A DNA stretch of 64,000 nucleotides from Halopolyspora algeriensis (GCF_003337235.1 NZ_QPJC01000013.1:85610-149609), one strand, 5' to 3'. Counted from the first letter of the stretch, positions 1 through 9,761 are shown. Notes: a model not told the origin generated them from the sequence alone. Numbers and translations are program-made.

Positions 1-38
1 CCGGAAGTGGATTCCGGGCGATGACCAGGAGTGGTTGA

Positions 39-1190
39 GTGTTCGACTTTATCCTCTATCCCGTGTCGGCCATTCTGTGGTTCTGGCACAAGGTGTTCGG
101 CTTCATGCTCGGGCCGGACAACGGCTTCGCCTGGGCGCTGTCGGTGTTCTTCCTGGTGTTCTCCCTGCGCCTGCTGCTGCTCAAGCCCGCGCTCAGCCAG
201 ATCCGAGCCGGCCGCCAGATGCAGAAGTTCGCCCCGCAGATCCAGAAGCTGCGGGAGAAGTACAAGAACGACCGCCAGAAGATGGCGCAGGAGATGCAGA
301 AGCTGCAGTCCGAGCAGGGGGTCAACCCGCTCGGCGGCTGCCTGCCCGCGCTGGTGCAGATCCCGGTCTTTCTGAGCCTGTTCTACGTGCTGCGCGGCTT
401 CAAACCGGGCAAGGACAGCAACTACATCTTCGGCCAGAGCGGCGTCGACTCGTTCCTCAACGCCGACATCTTCGGTGCCAAGCTGGGGAACTGGATCACC
501 CAGCCGACGGCGGAATTGCAGGAGTTCGGCACCAGTCGCCCGGAGATGATCACCGTCGGCATCCCGCTGATGATCGTCGCCTCGGCCGCGACCTACTTCA
601 CCATGCGGATGTCGGTCAAGCGGCAGAACGATGCCACGATGGCCAACCCGCAGGGCGCCATGATCGGCAAGGTCATGATGTACCTGGCGCCGATCGGTAC
701 GTTGATCTCGCCGTGGTTCCTGCCCATGGCGGTGGTGCTGTACTTCATGGCCAACAACCTCTGGACTCTGGGCCAGCAGCACTTCCTGACCAACAAGGTC
801 GACCGCGAGGAGCAGCGGGAGAAGGAGCGCGAGCTCGCGGCGAAGAAGGAAGCTCCCCGCCCCAAGCCCGGCCAGAAGCCGGGGCAGCCTGTCGGCGACC
901 AGGCCTCCGCCGTCAGCGGCGACGAGGCCACGCAGGTCGAGGGGAAGGGTGCCACGGAGGTTGCCGGTGCGCCCTCGGCCAACGGCAGCGCCGGCGGTGG
1001 TCAGGGTTCCGACGGTCAGTCCGGGGGCAAGGCGAACGGCAAGGCCGCCGGCGCAGGCAAGGCGAACGGCAAGCCCACCGGGAGCCCGGCGGGAAAGCAG
1101 GGCGGAAAGCCGAGCGGCAAGAAGGGGCAGCAGAAGAACCGGCCCGGCAAGCAGACCGCGGCCAGGAAGAGCCAGAAGAAACGGCGCTGA
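39..1190 (+). CDS. yidC: YidC/Oxa1-family membrane protein insertase with long basic tail
   Basis: This 383-residue protein should insert and fold membrane proteins in the cytoplasmic membrane. It begins with an amphipathic/hydrophobic stretch (FDFILYPVSAILWFWHKVFG), followed by a segment near residues 28-50 that carries the conserved Arg of the YidC groove (R44 in FSLRLLLLKP). Further hydrophobic segments lie at about 100-125, 170-190 and 220-245. From about residue 262 the chain is hydrophilic and rich in Lys, Gly, Gln and Ala, an unusually long tail that could contact ribosomes. GTG start at 39 is chosen because AGGAG lies just upstream (27-31) and the family N-terminus begins there; a TGA directly precedes it, which may end an upstream gene outside the window. 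rnpA and rpmH are not visible, so this need not be the origin-linked copy. Confidence 0.9.
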   Translation: MFDFILYPVSAILWFWHKVFGFMLGPDNGFAWALSVFFLVFSLRLLLLKPALSQIRAGRQMQKFAPQIQKLREKYKNDRQKMAQEMQKLQSEQGVNPLGGCLPALVQIPVFLSLFYVLRGFKPGKDSNYIFGQSGVDSFLNADIFGAKLGNWITQPTAELQEFGTSRPEMITVGIPLMIVASAATYFTMRMSVKRQNDATMANPQGAMIGKVMMYLAPIGTLISPWFLPMAVVLYFMANNLWTLGQQHFLTNKVDREEQREKERELAAKKEAPRPKPGQKPGQPVGDQASAVSGDEATQVEGKGATEVAGAPSANGSAGGGQGSDGQSGGKANGKAAGAGKANGKPTGSPAGKQGGKPSGKKGQQKNRPGKQTAARKSQKKRR

Positions 1191-1340
1191 CGCCGGCCGT
1201 GGAGCCGGTGGGACAAGGTTCCGGTAGCGGCGGGGATTGACCGGCAGTTGGGGTAAAATCCTTTTTACGCGATACGGGAACCGACCGGCGGGTTCGGTCG
1301 TTGTTACCGGTGACGGCGCACGCACGCCCAGGAGGATGAG

Positions 1341-2144
1341 TTGCGCACAACGAGCAACCCTGCGTTCAAGAACCTGCCGAGCGGTGGGTACGCGAACTTC
1401 AACGCAGGTCAAACCCAAAGTGCCGGTTTCGGCACCGGCTTCGGTCAGGCGCCCGCTGCCCCGCAGCAGACCGGGCGTCCGATGACCATCGACGACGTGG
1501 TCACCAAGACGGCGACGACTCTGGCCGTCACCGTCGGCACCGGTGCCGCGACCTATGTCGTGGGTGGTGCGGCCGCGATGGCGCTGGCGCTGCCCGCCGC
1601 ACTGATCGGGTTCGTGCTGGCCATGGTCGTCATCTTCAAGAAGAAGGTGAGCCCGGCGCTGGTCATCGCCTATGCGGCTGTCGAGGGCGTGTTCCTCGGC
1701 GGGATCAGCTACCTGTTCGGCAACGTGGTGACCGACAACCCCGGCATCATCATGCAGGCGATCGCGGGCACGGTGGGTGTCTTCGCGGCCATGCTGGTCG
1801 TCTACAAGACCGGTGCGATCCGGGTCACGCCGAAGTTGACCAAGTGGATCATCGGCGCGCTGGCCGGTGCTGTCGTGCTGATGCTGCTCAACCTGATCTC
1901 GGGTTTCTTCGTGTCGGGTGGCTTGGGGCTGCGTGAGCCCACTCCGCTCGGCATCGGCTTCAGCCTGCTGGTCATCGGTATCGCCGCGTTCAGCTTCCTG
2001 CTGGACTTCGACGCCGCCGACAAGGCCATCAAGGGTGGGGTGGACGCCAAGTTCGCCTGGTACGTCGCCTTCGGCCTGATGGTCACCCTGGTCTGGCTGT
2101 ACCTGGAGATCCTGCGGCTGCTGTCCTACTTCCAGAACGAGTAG
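1341..2144 (+). CDS. Bax inhibitor-1 (BI-1)/YccA family membrane protein
   Basis: A 267-residue polytopic membrane protein with about seven hydrophobic segments from residue 55 on. The N-terminus ([20 protein letters not shown]) is a hallmark of the actinobacterial BI-1 group, and the C-terminal region has the Asp-rich [11 protein letters not shown] motif typical of this family, which in other members forms a pH-sensitive calcium leak. Physiological role in bacteria is not settled. The start is TTG at 1341, supported by GGAGG at 1331-1335. It stands alone between yidC and a convergent thiolase, with a strong hairpin after it. Confidence 0.9.
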   Translation: MRTTSNPAFKNLPSGGYANFNAGQTQSAGFGTGFGQAPAAPQQTGRPMTIDDVVTKTATTLAVTVGTGAATYVVGGAAAMALALPAALIGFVLAMVVIFKKKVSPALVIAYAAVEGVFLGGISYLFGNVVTDNPGIIMQAIAGTVGVFAAMLVVYKTGAIRVTPKLTKWIIGALAGAVVLMLLNLISGFFVSGGLGLREPTPLGIGFSLLVIGIAAFSFLLDFDAADKAIKGGVDAKFAWYVAFGLMVTLVWLYLEILRLLSYFQNE

Positions 2145-2178
2145 TCCACCGGCCCTCGCGGCTCCGGCGAGACGAACG

Positions 2179-2215
2179 AAGGGCGCCTGCTCCCCACGGG
2201 GAACAGGCGCCCTTT
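2179..2215. terminator. Hairpin terminator between BI-1 gene and thiolase
   Basis: GGGCGCCTG (2181-2189) pairs with CAGGCGCCC (2204-2212), with further CCCC/GGGG pairing inside. It lies between two convergent genes and is flanked by AA and TTT, so it could stop transcription from both sides. Confidence 0.75.
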
Positions 2216-2339
2216 CTCGTCTCGTCGGCTTGGTCGAGTCGCTCCTGTGTACTCGAAGGCCACGCTCAAGCAATCAGCCCGAGCGGCTGCCCTGCCACGC
2301 ACGCAACCGGCACCGCCGCACAAATCAGCCCGAACATTT

Positions 2340-3560
2340 TCAGGAAAGCCGCTCCAGCACCATGGCCATGCCCTGGCCACCACCGACGCACATGGTCTCC
2401 AGCCCGAACTGCTTGTCGTGGAACTGCAGGGAATTGATCAGGGTGGTGGTGATGCGCGCACCGGTCATGCCGAACGGGTGGCCGACGGCGATCGCGCCGC
2501 CGTTGACGTTGAGCCGCTCCAGGGGGATTCCCAGCTCCTGGTAGGAGGGGATGACCTGGGCGGCGAAGGCCTCGTTGATCTCCACCAGGTCCATGTCACC
2601 GGCGCTCATGCCCGCCCGGCCCAGTGCCTGCTGGGAGGCCTCCACCGGGCCGAGCCCCATGATCTCCGGGGACAGTGCCGATACGCCGGTCGACACGATC
2701 CGGGCCAGCGGGGTCAGACCGAGCTGCTTGGCCTTCTTGTCGCTCATGACGACCACGGCAGCCGCACCGTCGTTGAGCGGGCAGGCGTTGGCCGCCGTGA
2801 CCCGGCCATCCGGGCGGAACACCGGCTTGAGCCCGGACACGCCCTCCTTGGTCACGCCCGCGCGCGGGCCGTCATCGGTGTCGGCGACGGTGCCCGACGG
2901 GGTGGTGACCGGGGTGATCTCGCGGGACCAGAAGCCGTTGGCGATGGCCTTCTCGGCGAGGTTCTGCGACCGCACGCCGAAGTCGTCCATCTCGTCGCGG
3001 CTGATGCCCTTGGCTCGGGCCAGGTTCTCGGCGGTCTGACCCATCGGCAGGTAGACATCGGGCAGCTTGTCGAACTCGCGCGGGTCGGTCCAGTTCTCGG
3101 CGCCTTCCTCGGCGACCTGCTTGGTGCGGGCCTGCGCCTCGTCGAAGGCCGGGTTCTGGGTCTCCGGCAGCGAGTCGGAGTTGCCCTTGGCGAACCGCGA
3201 GACCATCTCGACGCCGGCGCTGATGAACACGTCTCCCTCACCGGCCTTGATCGCGTGCATGGCCATGCGGGTGGTCTGCAGGCTCGACGAGCAGTATCGG
3301 GTGATGGTGGTGCCGGGCAGGTGGTCGTACCCGAGCAGCACGGAGACCACGCGGGCCATGTTGAAGCCCTGCTCTCCGCCGGGCAGGCCGCAGCCCAGCA
3401 TCAGGTCGTCGATCTCCTGCGGATCGAGTTCGGGCACCTTGTCCAGTGCCGCCCGCACGATCTGGGCGGTGAGGTCGTCCGGCCGGCTGTCCACCAGCGA
3501 TCCCTTGCCCGCCCGGCCGATGGGCGAGCGGGCGGTGGCCACGATGACTGCTTCGGTCAT
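2340..3560 (-). CDS. Acetyl-CoA acetyltransferase (thiolase)
   Basis: A 406-residue thiolase that would cleave or condense acyl-CoA thioesters in the cytosol. The nucleophilic Cys is C90 in RYCSSSLQT, the family His is in [11 protein letters not shown] near residue 362, and the second Cys sits in MCVGGGQG near the C-terminus. The ATG at 3560 has AAGGAG seven bases upstream; a longer reading frame to 3713 lacks family similarity in its N-terminal extension. Stands alone. In M. tuberculosis a thiolase (fadA3) holds the same position next to the SGNH esterase gene. Whether it is degradative or biosynthetic cannot be told. Confidence 0.93.
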   Translation of the reverse strand: MTEAVIVATARSPIGRAGKGSLVDSRPDDLTAQIVRAALDKVPELDPQEIDDLMLGCGLPGGEQGFNMARVVSVLLGYDHLPGTTITRYCSSSLQTTRMAMHAIKAGEGDVFISAGVEMVSRFAKGNSDSLPETQNPAFDEAQARTKQVAEEGAENWTDPREFDKLPDVYLPMGQTAENLARAKGISRDEMDDFGVRSQNLAEKAIANGFWSREITPVTTPSGTVADTDDGPRAGVTKEGVSGLKPVFRPDGRVTAANACPLNDGAAAVVVMSDKKAKQLGLTPLARIVSTGVSALSPEIMGLGPVEASQQALGRAGMSAGDMDLVEINEAFAAQVIPSYQELGIPLERLNVNGGAIAVGHPFGMTGARITTTLINSLQFHDKQFGLETMCVGGGQGMAMVLERLS

Positions 3561-3753
3561 GGGGAGCTCCTTCGGTTCTCCTGCTCTCGGACAAGTTCGC
3601 CGCCGGGGGAAGCTTCCCGTGTGAGAGGCGAGCCTGTGCGACCGGGCAGGTCCGGACGCACCTCGGAATATCCCGCACTCCAGGGGCTTCCTGTCGCTGT
3701 TCGGTGACGGCAATCACCCTACTTCATGGTAACCGACCAGTTGGTACGCCAGG

Positions 3754-4677
3754 TCATGCGTCTGCACGGCGGCGCAGGTGCCGGTTCAGGCGCGCGATGA
3801 GCCTGCGCGTGGGCCGCCGCGCCTCGGCTGCCGAGGACCGCGTGGGAGCACTCGGCACCGGTGCGCCTTCCCACGCCCCGATCGCATGGCACAGGGTGGG
3901 CAGCAGCATGGTCGCGGCCGCTTCGTATCCGGCTGCCGACGGGTGGAAACGGTCGTGGCTGAAGAACTCGGCGGGACGGGTGAGGAACTCCGGCGACAGC
4001 AGGTCGGCCAGCGGGACAGCGTGCCCCCCGGCCTGCTCGACAGCCCGGCGCTGGGCTTTGGCCAGGGCAAGGCTGACCGAGCGGACGACGGCACGCAGCG
4101 GCTGCGGAATCGGCCGGATCGCACCGAGGTCCGGACAGGTGCCCACGACCACGGCGACCCCCTCGGCGGTCAACCGCTCCACGGCCTGGCCGAGAAGCAG
4201 GGCACTCGCCCGGATCGGCAGCCGTGAGGTGACGTCGTTGGCGCCGATGAGGATCAGAGCCAGGCGGGGTGGCTTGCTGAGCACACTGTCCACCTGCAGG
4301 GACAGTTCCCGGCTCGTGGTGCCCACGATCGCGTACGTGGTCAGCGCGACCGGCCGTTCGAGTTCCTCGGCCATACCCCGGGCGATGAGCACGCCCGGTA
4401 GCTGATCCGGGAGGTCGACGCCGAGGCCGGCAGCCGAGGAGTCCCCGAGTATCGCCAGTTCCAGCGGCTCCGCGTCGCCGTGCGATGCCGGGACGCGCGT
4501 CTCGTGCCCCTCCGGGTAGTGCACGCGGTCGGCGCGCAGGGGGCCCGAAGTCGGAGGACCGATGACTCGCCGTGCTCGCCGGGACTGCTCGTTGAGCAGC
4601 CCGTAGGCAGCGCCGGACAACCCCCCCACCGTGCCTGCCGCAAAGACGGCGAGCCGCAGCATCCTCGGCCCGATCAT
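3754..4677 (-). CDS. SGNH/GDSL-family esterase, exported or membrane-anchored
   Basis: A 307-residue hydrolase. Block I is LGDSSAAG with the catalytic Ser at 80, block III is IGAND (145-148) with the oxyanion Asn, and block V is DRFHPS with Asp242 and His245. An N-terminal hydrophobic stretch (about 7-27) suggests an anchor or signal peptide, so it probably acts on the outer face on lipid or carbohydrate esters; the substrate is unknown. The ATG at 4677 has AGGAGGG three bases upstream, preferred over an upstream start at 4719. It sits divergent to cbs, the same arrangement as Rv1075c/Rv1077 as I remember it. Confidence 0.88.
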   Translation of the reverse strand: MIGPRMLRLAVFAAGTVGGLSGAAYGLLNEQSRRARRVIGPPTSGPLRADRVHYPEGHETRVPASHGDAEPLELAILGDSSAAGLGVDLPDQLPGVLIARGMAEELERPVALTTYAIVGTTSRELSLQVDSVLSKPPRLALILIGANDVTSRLPIRASALLLGQAVERLTAEGVAVVVGTCPDLGAIRPIPQPLRAVVRSVSLALAKAQRRAVEQAGGHAVPLADLLSPEFLTRPAEFFSHDRFHPSAAGYEAAATMLLPTLCHAIGAWEGAPVPSAPTRSSAAEARRPTRRLIARLNRHLRRRADA

Positions 4678-4929
4678 CGTCCCTCCTGTGCGATGGTCCG
4701 CGATACGCGCGCCAGTCACTGCACAGCGTGCTCCGCATTTCGGTGATCCGCTCGGTTTCGGTGCCCGTTCAGGTGGTAATGAGCGGTGTGCACCCGAGAG
4801 AACAGTGTGACCCGGAGAGGTACTGTGGGCGCGATTCGTCCCTGCTCGTGTCGGCCTTCCGGGTTAACCGTGCGGGAGACGATCAAGCCCCCGCCTCACA
4901 GGCTCGTAACGAGGGAGAGGACTCGCGCG

Positions 4930-6297
4930 GTGGAGTACGTCGAGCATGTGACCGACCTGGTCGGTAATACCCCGCTGGTACAACTGAACACGTTGAGTGC
5001 GGAGCTGGAGACGCCGGTCCTGGCCAAGGTCGAATACCTCAATCCGGGCGGGAGCGTGAAGGATCGCATCGCGCTGCGGATGATCGAAGCCGCCGAAGCT
5101 TCGGGGGAGCTGCGGCCGGGCGGCACGATCGTCGAACCGACCTCCGGCAACACCGGCGTCGGGCTGGCCATGGTGGCCCAGCGCAAGGGGTACCGCTGCG
5201 TGTTCGTCTGTCCCGACAAGGTCAGCGAGGACAAGCGCAACGTGCTGGAGGCCTACGGCGCCGAGGTCGTCGTCTGCCCGACGGCGGTGCCGCCCGAGCA
5301 TCCCGACTCCTACTACAGCGTCTCCGACCGGCTCGCCGAGCAGGACGGTTACTGGAAGCCGAACCAGTACGACAATCAGTCCAACCCCGAGTCGCACTAC
5401 CACTCCACCGGCCCGGAAATCTGGGAGCAGACGCAGGGCCGCATCACCCATTTCGTCGCCGGGATCGGCACCGGCGGCACCATTTCGGGTGTCGGACGCT
5501 ACCTCAAGGAAGTCTCCGGGGGGCAGGTGCGGATCGTCGGAGCCGATCCGGAGGGTTCGGTGTACTCGGGCGGCAAGGGCAGGCCGTATCTGGTGGAAGG
5601 GGTCGGCGAGGATTTCTGGCCGAACACCTACGACAGGGAGATCTGCGACGAGATCGTGTCGGTCACCGATGCGAACTCGTTCCTCATGACCCGCGAACTC
5701 GCCCGGCAGGAGGCACTGCTGGTGGGCGGTTCGTGCGGGATGGCCGTGGCGGCGGCTCTGAGTGTCGCGGAACGCGCGGACCCGGACGATGTCGTCGTCG
5801 TGCTCCTGCCCGATGGTGGCCGCGGATATCTGACCAAGGTGTTCAACGATTCCTGGATGGCCTCCTACGGTTTTCTGTCGCCCGATCACACCGGTGGTTC
5901 GGTCGGCGATGTGCTGCGCCGCAAGGACGGCACCATCCCGGAACTGGTGCACGTGCATCCGAAGGAGACCGTCGCCGAGGCGGTGGCGATCCTGCGCGAG
6001 TTCAGTGTTTCCCAGATGCCGGTGGTCAACGCGGAACCGCCCGTCATGGCCGCCGAGGTGGCCGGCGCCATCAACGAGCGCGACCTGCTGGATGCGCTGT
6101 TCGCCGGGCGAGCCAATCTCGCCGACCGGGTGGAAGAGCACATGTCCCCGCCGCTGCCCACCATCGGTGCGGGCGAGGAGATCAGCGCCGCGATGTCGGC
6201 ACTGACCAATGCGGACGGTGCGATGGTGCTCATCGACGGCAAACCGGCCGGTGTGGTCACACGGCAGGATGTTCTCGCTTTTATTGCCGGTCGATGA
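4930..6297 (+). CDS. cbs: Cystathionine beta-synthase
   Basis: A 455-residue PLP enzyme that joins homocysteine and serine to cystathionine, the first step of transsulfuration. K44 in NPGGSVKDRI is the expected Schiff-base lysine; TSGNTG and GTGGTISG form the PLP phosphate-binding parts. The C-terminus carries a pair of CBS domains (about residues 335-455) that may bind an adenosyl ligand and regulate activity. GTG at 4930 is chosen since VEYVEHVTDLVGNTPLV is the family N-terminus and a GGGAGAGG stretch lies upstream. Followed by the repeat protein and metB, as in mycobacteria. Confidence 0.95.
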   Translation: MEYVEHVTDLVGNTPLVQLNTLSAELETPVLAKVEYLNPGGSVKDRIALRMIEAAEASGELRPGGTIVEPTSGNTGVGLAMVAQRKGYRCVFVCPDKVSEDKRNVLEAYGAEVVVCPTAVPPEHPDSYYSVSDRLAEQDGYWKPNQYDNQSNPESHYHSTGPEIWEQTQGRITHFVAGIGTGGTISGVGRYLKEVSGGQVRIVGADPEGSVYSGGKGRPYLVEGVGEDFWPNTYDREICDEIVSVTDANSFLMTRELARQEALLVGGSCGMAVAAALSVAERADPDDVVVVLLPDGGRGYLTKVFNDSWMASYGFLSPDHTGGSVGDVLRRKDGTIPELVHVHPKETVAEAVAILREFSVSQMPVVNAEPPVMAAEVAGAINERDLLDALFAGRANLADRVEEHMSPPLPTIGAGEEISAAMSALTNADGAMVLIDGKPAGVVTRQDVLAFIAGR

Positions 6298-6392
6298 ACG
6301 GTCGTACTGATCGATGACTACGCTGGCGCGCAATCGGATAACGTGTGCGCGACGTACAGCCCAGGTTTATGCCAAGGGGGTCGGAAAACCCG

Positions 6393-7904
6393 ATGAGCTC
6401 TCCGCAGCCGCCGGATGGCGGTCAGCAGGAAAAGCAGCCGCAGGAATCCGGCGAGCAGCCGGACGGCAATCCCGCCAACGCGGGCGAGTCCTCTCCGGAC
6501 TCCACCCAGACGGTCTCTTCGCGGATGGATCCCCAGGAGCAGGAACAGCATCAGGACGAGGCACAGCAGGGCGCGGAAGTCTCCAGTGCGGGTTCGACGC
6601 AGGTCGTGCAGCCCGTGCAGCCGCCGCAGGGGCAGTCCGTCGAGCAGTCGCAGTCTGCTCAGGATTCCGGGGGTTCGACGCAGGTCGTGCAGCCCGTGCA
6701 GCCGCCGCAGGGGCAGTCCGCCGAGCAGTCGCAGTCTGCTCAGGACTCCGGCGGTTCGACGCAGGTCGTGCCGCCGGCGATGCAGCCACCGCAGCCCATG
6801 TACGAGCAGCCCGGCCTGTCCGGTCAGCAGCAGCCCGGGGCCTATCCCGCGCAGTCGCCACAGCAACCGCAGCAACCCGGGATGCCCGGCCAGACGGGGC
6901 AGCCTCCGATGGGAGGTGTGCCCGCATCGCCGAGCGGTGGTTTCCCGGCACAGTCCCAGGCCGGGCAGCCCCACCAGCCCCACCAACCTCAGCAGCCCCA
7001 GCAGCCCGGCGGCTTCGGCGCCCCGTCGCCTCAGGCAGGCTACGGTCAGGCCGGCTATGGCCAGCACGGCTACGGTCAGCCTGCATACGGTCGGCCCGGC
7101 ATGGCCGGCTACGGCAGGCAGGATGATGACAGCAACAAGCCCGTCGCGATGGCCGCGGCCTGGACAGCGGTCGGCCTCGGTGCGCTGAGTGTCCTGTTCC
7201 TGGTCATCAACCTGTTCAGGATCATCGGTGCGTACAACGAGCTCAAGCAGGTCCAGGATCAGCTCGGCGGTATGGCCGAGCAGTACGGGATCACGCCCCC
7301 CGAGCCCTCGCTGCCTCCGCTCGGGTTGCTCGTGACGATATCGATCATTCAGCTCCTCGTCGCCGTCGTGATGATCGTCGGAGGGATCCTGATCCATGGC
7401 CGCAAGACCAAGGGTCCGATCTTCGTCGCCGCTGCTTCGGGGGTCTTCGTCCTCGCGGGGATCATCAGTCTGATCGCCTACGGCAGTACGATCGGCTTCA
7501 TCTCGCTGGTGCTGGCCGCGGCACCGGGAGTGCTCGCGATGCTCCCGCAGACCCGGGCGTATGTCTCCGGCGGCGCACCCCGGGCCGCTGCGGGTGTCTA
7601 TGGTCAGCAGTTCGGTGGTCCGCAGGCGGGCGGCTTCGGTCAGCCGCATCCCGGCCAGCCGCAGCCGCAGCCGTACGGCCAACCTCAGCAGTTCGGCCAG
7701 CCGCAGCCGTACGGGCAACCGCCGCAGTACGGCCAACCTCAGCAGTTCGGTCAGCCGCATCCCGGCCAGCCGCAGCAGCAGCCGTACGGCCAGCCGCAGC
7801 CGTACGGCCAACCTCAGCAGTACGGCCAGCCGCAGCCGTACGGGCAGCCTCGGCAGCCCGGCGGGTACCCGCCGCAGCAGCCGGGACAGCCGCCCCAGTG
7901 GTGA
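6393..7904 (+). CDS. Pro/Gln-rich repeat membrane protein (Pra-like position)
   Basis: A 503-residue protein of unknown function. The first ~250 residues are low-complexity Pro/Gln/Ser with a 27-residue repeat, then YGQ/YGR motifs. Four hydrophobic segments follow (about 252-275, 308-335, 345-367, 370-390), and the last ~110 residues are PYGQPQQ-type repeats. Both low-complexity parts would lie on the same side of the membrane. It holds the place of the proline-rich antigen gene (pra) between cbs and metB in mycobacteria, but no RDD domain is evident. ATG at 6393 is chosen as the first Met with an AAGGGGG stretch upstream; 6345 is possible. Confidence 0.8.
   Translation: MSSPQPPDGGQQEKQPQESGEQPDGNPANAGESSPDSTQTVSSRMDPQEQEQHQDEAQQGAEVSSAGSTQVVQPVQPPQGQSVEQSQSAQDSGGSTQVVQPVQPPQGQSAEQSQSAQDSGGSTQVVPPAMQPPQPMYEQPGLSGQQQPGAYPAQSPQQPQQPGMPGQTGQPPMGGVPASPSGGFPAQSQAGQPHQPHQPQQPQQPGGFGAPSPQAGYGQAGYGQHGYGQPAYGRPGMAGYGRQDDDSNKPVAMAAAWTAVGLGALSVLFLVINLFRIIGAYNELKQVQDQLGGMAEQYGITPPEPSLPPLGLLVTISIIQLLVAVVMIVGGILIHGRKTKGPIFVAAASGVFVLAGIISLIAYGSTIGFISLVLAAAPGVLAMLPQTRAYVSGGAPRAAAGVYGQQFGGPQAGGFGQPHPGQPQPQPYGQPQQFGQPQPYGQPPQYGQPQQFGQPHPGQPQQQPYGQPQPYGQPQQYGQPQPYGQPRQPGGYPPQQPGQPPQW
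6591..6770 (+). repeat. 81-bp in-frame tandem repeats in the repeat protein
   Basis: The sequence starting GGTTCGACGCAGGTCGTG occurs at 6591, 6672 and 6753, a period of 81 bp. Two full copies and a partial third encode [20 protein letters not shown] units of 27 residues. Such repeats are prone to copy-number change between strains. Confidence 0.9.
7620..7860 (+). repeat. Degenerate short repeats encoding GQPQ(P/Q)YGQP
   Basis: Imperfect repeats of CAGCCGTACGGCCAACCT-like blocks encode the C-terminal GQPQPYGQP tail of the membrane protein. Units vary between 12 and 24 bp. Confidence 0.8.
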
Positions 7905-7934
7905 TGCTGCGATGACCGCCCGAGTGGCACACGT

Positions 7935-7960
7935 GGCCCCCGACCTCTCGGTCGGGGGCC
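7935..7960 (+). terminator. Perfect 11-bp hairpin after the repeat protein gene
   Basis: GGCCCCCGACC (7935-7945), loop TCTC, GGTCGGGGGCC (7950-7960). No T-run follows, as is usual in high-GC actinobacteria. It separates the repeat protein gene from metB. Confidence 0.8.
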
Positions 7961-8095
7961 GGCGTTGCTCGGCCGGCCTCGTACAGCAACACCTCCAGCA
8001 GCCGTGCCCTCAGCAGCAGTACCGAGGGTGATGTGTCCGCCTCCGGGTGCCAGCCGGGAGAGAAGTGAGCGGGCAAGGGTCGTACGCTGCTGTAC

Positions 8096-9235
8096 ATGAG
8101 CGACGGCTTCGCCACCCGCGCGATCCATGCGGGCCAGGAACCAGACCCCACGACCGGCTCCGTCATCACGCCGATCCACGCGACGTCGACCTACGTCCAG
8201 GACGGCGTCGGCAACCAGCGCCAGGGTTACGAGTACTCGCGCACGGGCAACCCCACGCGCTCGGTGCTGGAGGAGTGCCTGGCGTCCCTGGAAGGTGGTA
8301 CGTACGGGCGCGCGTTCGCTTCCGGCATGTCGGCCACCGACGCGGTGCTCCGGGCGACCCTGCGTCCCGGGGACCACATCGTCATTCCGGATGATGCCTA
8401 TGGCGGAACCTTCCGGCTCGTCGACAAGGTGCTGACCGGGTGGGGAGTGGAATACACCCCGGCACCGGTGACCGATGTGGATGCGGTGCGCGCGGCGATC
8501 CGGTCGAACACCAAGGTGATCTGGACCGAGACGCCGACCAACCCGCTGCTCAACATCGCCGACCTGCCTGCGATGGCGCAGCTCGCCCACGACACCGGCA
8601 TCCGGCTGGTCGTGGACAACACCTTCGCCTCACCGCATCTGCAGCAGCCGCTGGAGCACGGCGCGAGCATCGTCGTGCACTCCACGACGAAGTATCTCGG
8701 CGGGCACTCCGATGTGGTCGGGGGCGCGGTGATCACCTCGGACGAGGAAATCGCGAGCCAGGTCGCGTTCCTGCAGAACACCGCCGGTGCCGTTCCGGGG
8801 CCGTTCGATGCGTGGCTGACCCTGCGCGGCTTGAAGACCCTGGCGGTGCGCATGGAACGGCACAGCCGGAATGCCGAACATCTGGTGGCCGCACTCCGGG
8901 AGCACCCGAAGGTCGCGAAGGTCTTCTATCCGGGGATGGAGGAACACCCGGGGCACCAGGTCGCGGCCAAGCAGATGCGTCATTTCGGGGGCATGGTCTC
9001 GTTCACCCATGCCGACGGTGAGCAGGCCGCGATCGACGCCTGCGCGCGTACGCGCCTGTTCACGCTGGCCGAGTCGCTCGGTGGCGTGGAATCGTTGATC
9101 GAGCATCCCGGCCGGATGACCCATGCGAGCACTGCGGGTTCCCTGTTGCAGGTTCCCGCCGATCTGATCCGCGTGTCCGTGGGGATCGAGGAGTCGGAGG
9201 ATCTGGTGGCGGACCTCCTTGCCGCCTTGGAGTGA
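8096..9235 (+). CDS. metB: Cystathionine gamma-synthase / gamma-lyase
   Basis: A 379-residue Cys/Met-metabolism PLP enzyme. The internal aldimine lysine is K199 in HSTTKYLGGHSD; VDNTFASP and YSRTGNPTR are the other family signatures. Sequence alone does not separate cystathionine gamma-synthase from gamma-lyase or O-acetylhomoserine sulfhydrylase. Its place two genes after cbs argues for cystathionine chemistry; in mycobacteria the gene here is called metB. ATG at 8096 begins the family N-terminus; the ribosome binding site is weak, so a near-leaderless transcript is possible. Confidence 0.9.
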   Translation: MSDGFATRAIHAGQEPDPTTGSVITPIHATSTYVQDGVGNQRQGYEYSRTGNPTRSVLEECLASLEGGTYGRAFASGMSATDAVLRATLRPGDHIVIPDDAYGGTFRLVDKVLTGWGVEYTPAPVTDVDAVRAAIRSNTKVIWTETPTNPLLNIADLPAMAQLAHDTGIRLVVDNTFASPHLQQPLEHGASIVVHSTTKYLGGHSDVVGGAVITSDEEIASQVAFLQNTAGAVPGPFDAWLTLRGLKTLAVRMERHSRNAEHLVAALREHPKVAKVFYPGMEEHPGHQVAAKQMRHFGGMVSFTHADGEQAAIDACARTRLFTLAESLGGVESLIEHPGRMTHASTAGSLLQVPADLIRVSVGIEESEDLVADLLAALE

Positions 9236-9287
9236 CCTGGAGGGATGCCGGGCCGGTGAGGTGGAGCAGCGCGTGACCGGCTCTCGC

Positions 9288-9304
9288 CCGCCCTTCAAGG
9301 GCGG
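9288..9304. terminator. Short hairpin at converging gene ends
   Basis: CCGCCC (9288-9293), loop TTCAA, GGGCGG (9299-9304). It overlaps the stop codon of the small minus-strand gene and lies 50 bases after metB. Confidence 0.4.
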
Positions 9305-9561
9305 AGGGGGGAGTCGGTGACGGCTGCCTCACCCAGGGGGCGGGGAGCGGGCTGCGGGGGATCATCCGGTGTGACCGGGATGTCCTCCGGGGTGATACAG
9401 CCTCCGACCAGTTCGACGACGCCGTCGTGAACCCGGTAGATGCCGGGGTTGTCGCATCCGGCGTGGACCACGGCGAATACCGCGGCCCCGGACAGCACAG
9501 TTGCCATGGCAATGCCTGTGGCCAGGGGAATCGCGCCCGGGGTGGGGGTCAACCGTGCCAT
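9295..9561 (-). CDS. Small membrane-anchored or secreted protein, unknown
   Basis: An 88-residue protein with a short N-terminal leader and a hydrophobic stretch (about residues 12-32, ATGIAMATVLSGAAVFAVVHA) followed by a compact domain with CDNPGIYRVHDGVVELVGGC, containing two Cys that could form a disulfide outside the cell. The tail is Pro/Asp-rich. I do not recognise a named family. ATG at 9561 has GGAGG four bases upstream; the longer frame to 9669 is not supported. It is convergent to metB and divergent from ilvA. Confidence 0.7.
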   Translation of the reverse strand: MARLTPTPGAIPLATGIAMATVLSGAAVFAVVHAGCDNPGIYRVHDGVVELVGGCITPEDIPVTPDDPPQPAPRPLGEAAVTDSPLRP

Positions 9562-9761
9562 GGGTCCTCCCGGGAACAACGGTGCCGTGACGCGGCGCCA
9601 CGCGAACACCCGGTGAAGCATGAGCACCGGGTGACGGCCGATGACGTCGTTGTTGAGAATACCCAACATTCTGCCCGGTAAATCTCTCCTCGCTCCGCCC
9701 TCGAGCGCGGCCGTGGCCGTGCGTACCGGGTCGAGCGGAGTTCGGGTGGCAGGATGGGCTC

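Noticed and set aside
39..1190. yidC as a sign of the replication origin
   Set aside because: No rpmH, rnpA, jag, gidB or dnaA nearby; neighbours belong to a different conserved block.
2247..3707. A 486-codon plus-strand frame
   Set aside because: Antisense shadow of the thiolase gene.
4678..4929. Possible S-adenosylmethionine riboswitch before cbs
   Set aside because: No conserved SAM-box helices could be drawn; nothing beyond a usual promoter region is seen.
4864..6333. A 489-codon minus-strand frame
   Set aside because: It is the complement of cbs; composition and lack of motifs mark it as a shadow.
6591..7860. Tandem repeats that might suggest a CRISPR array
   Set aside because: The repeats are in frame inside a protein-coding gene and have no unique spacers.
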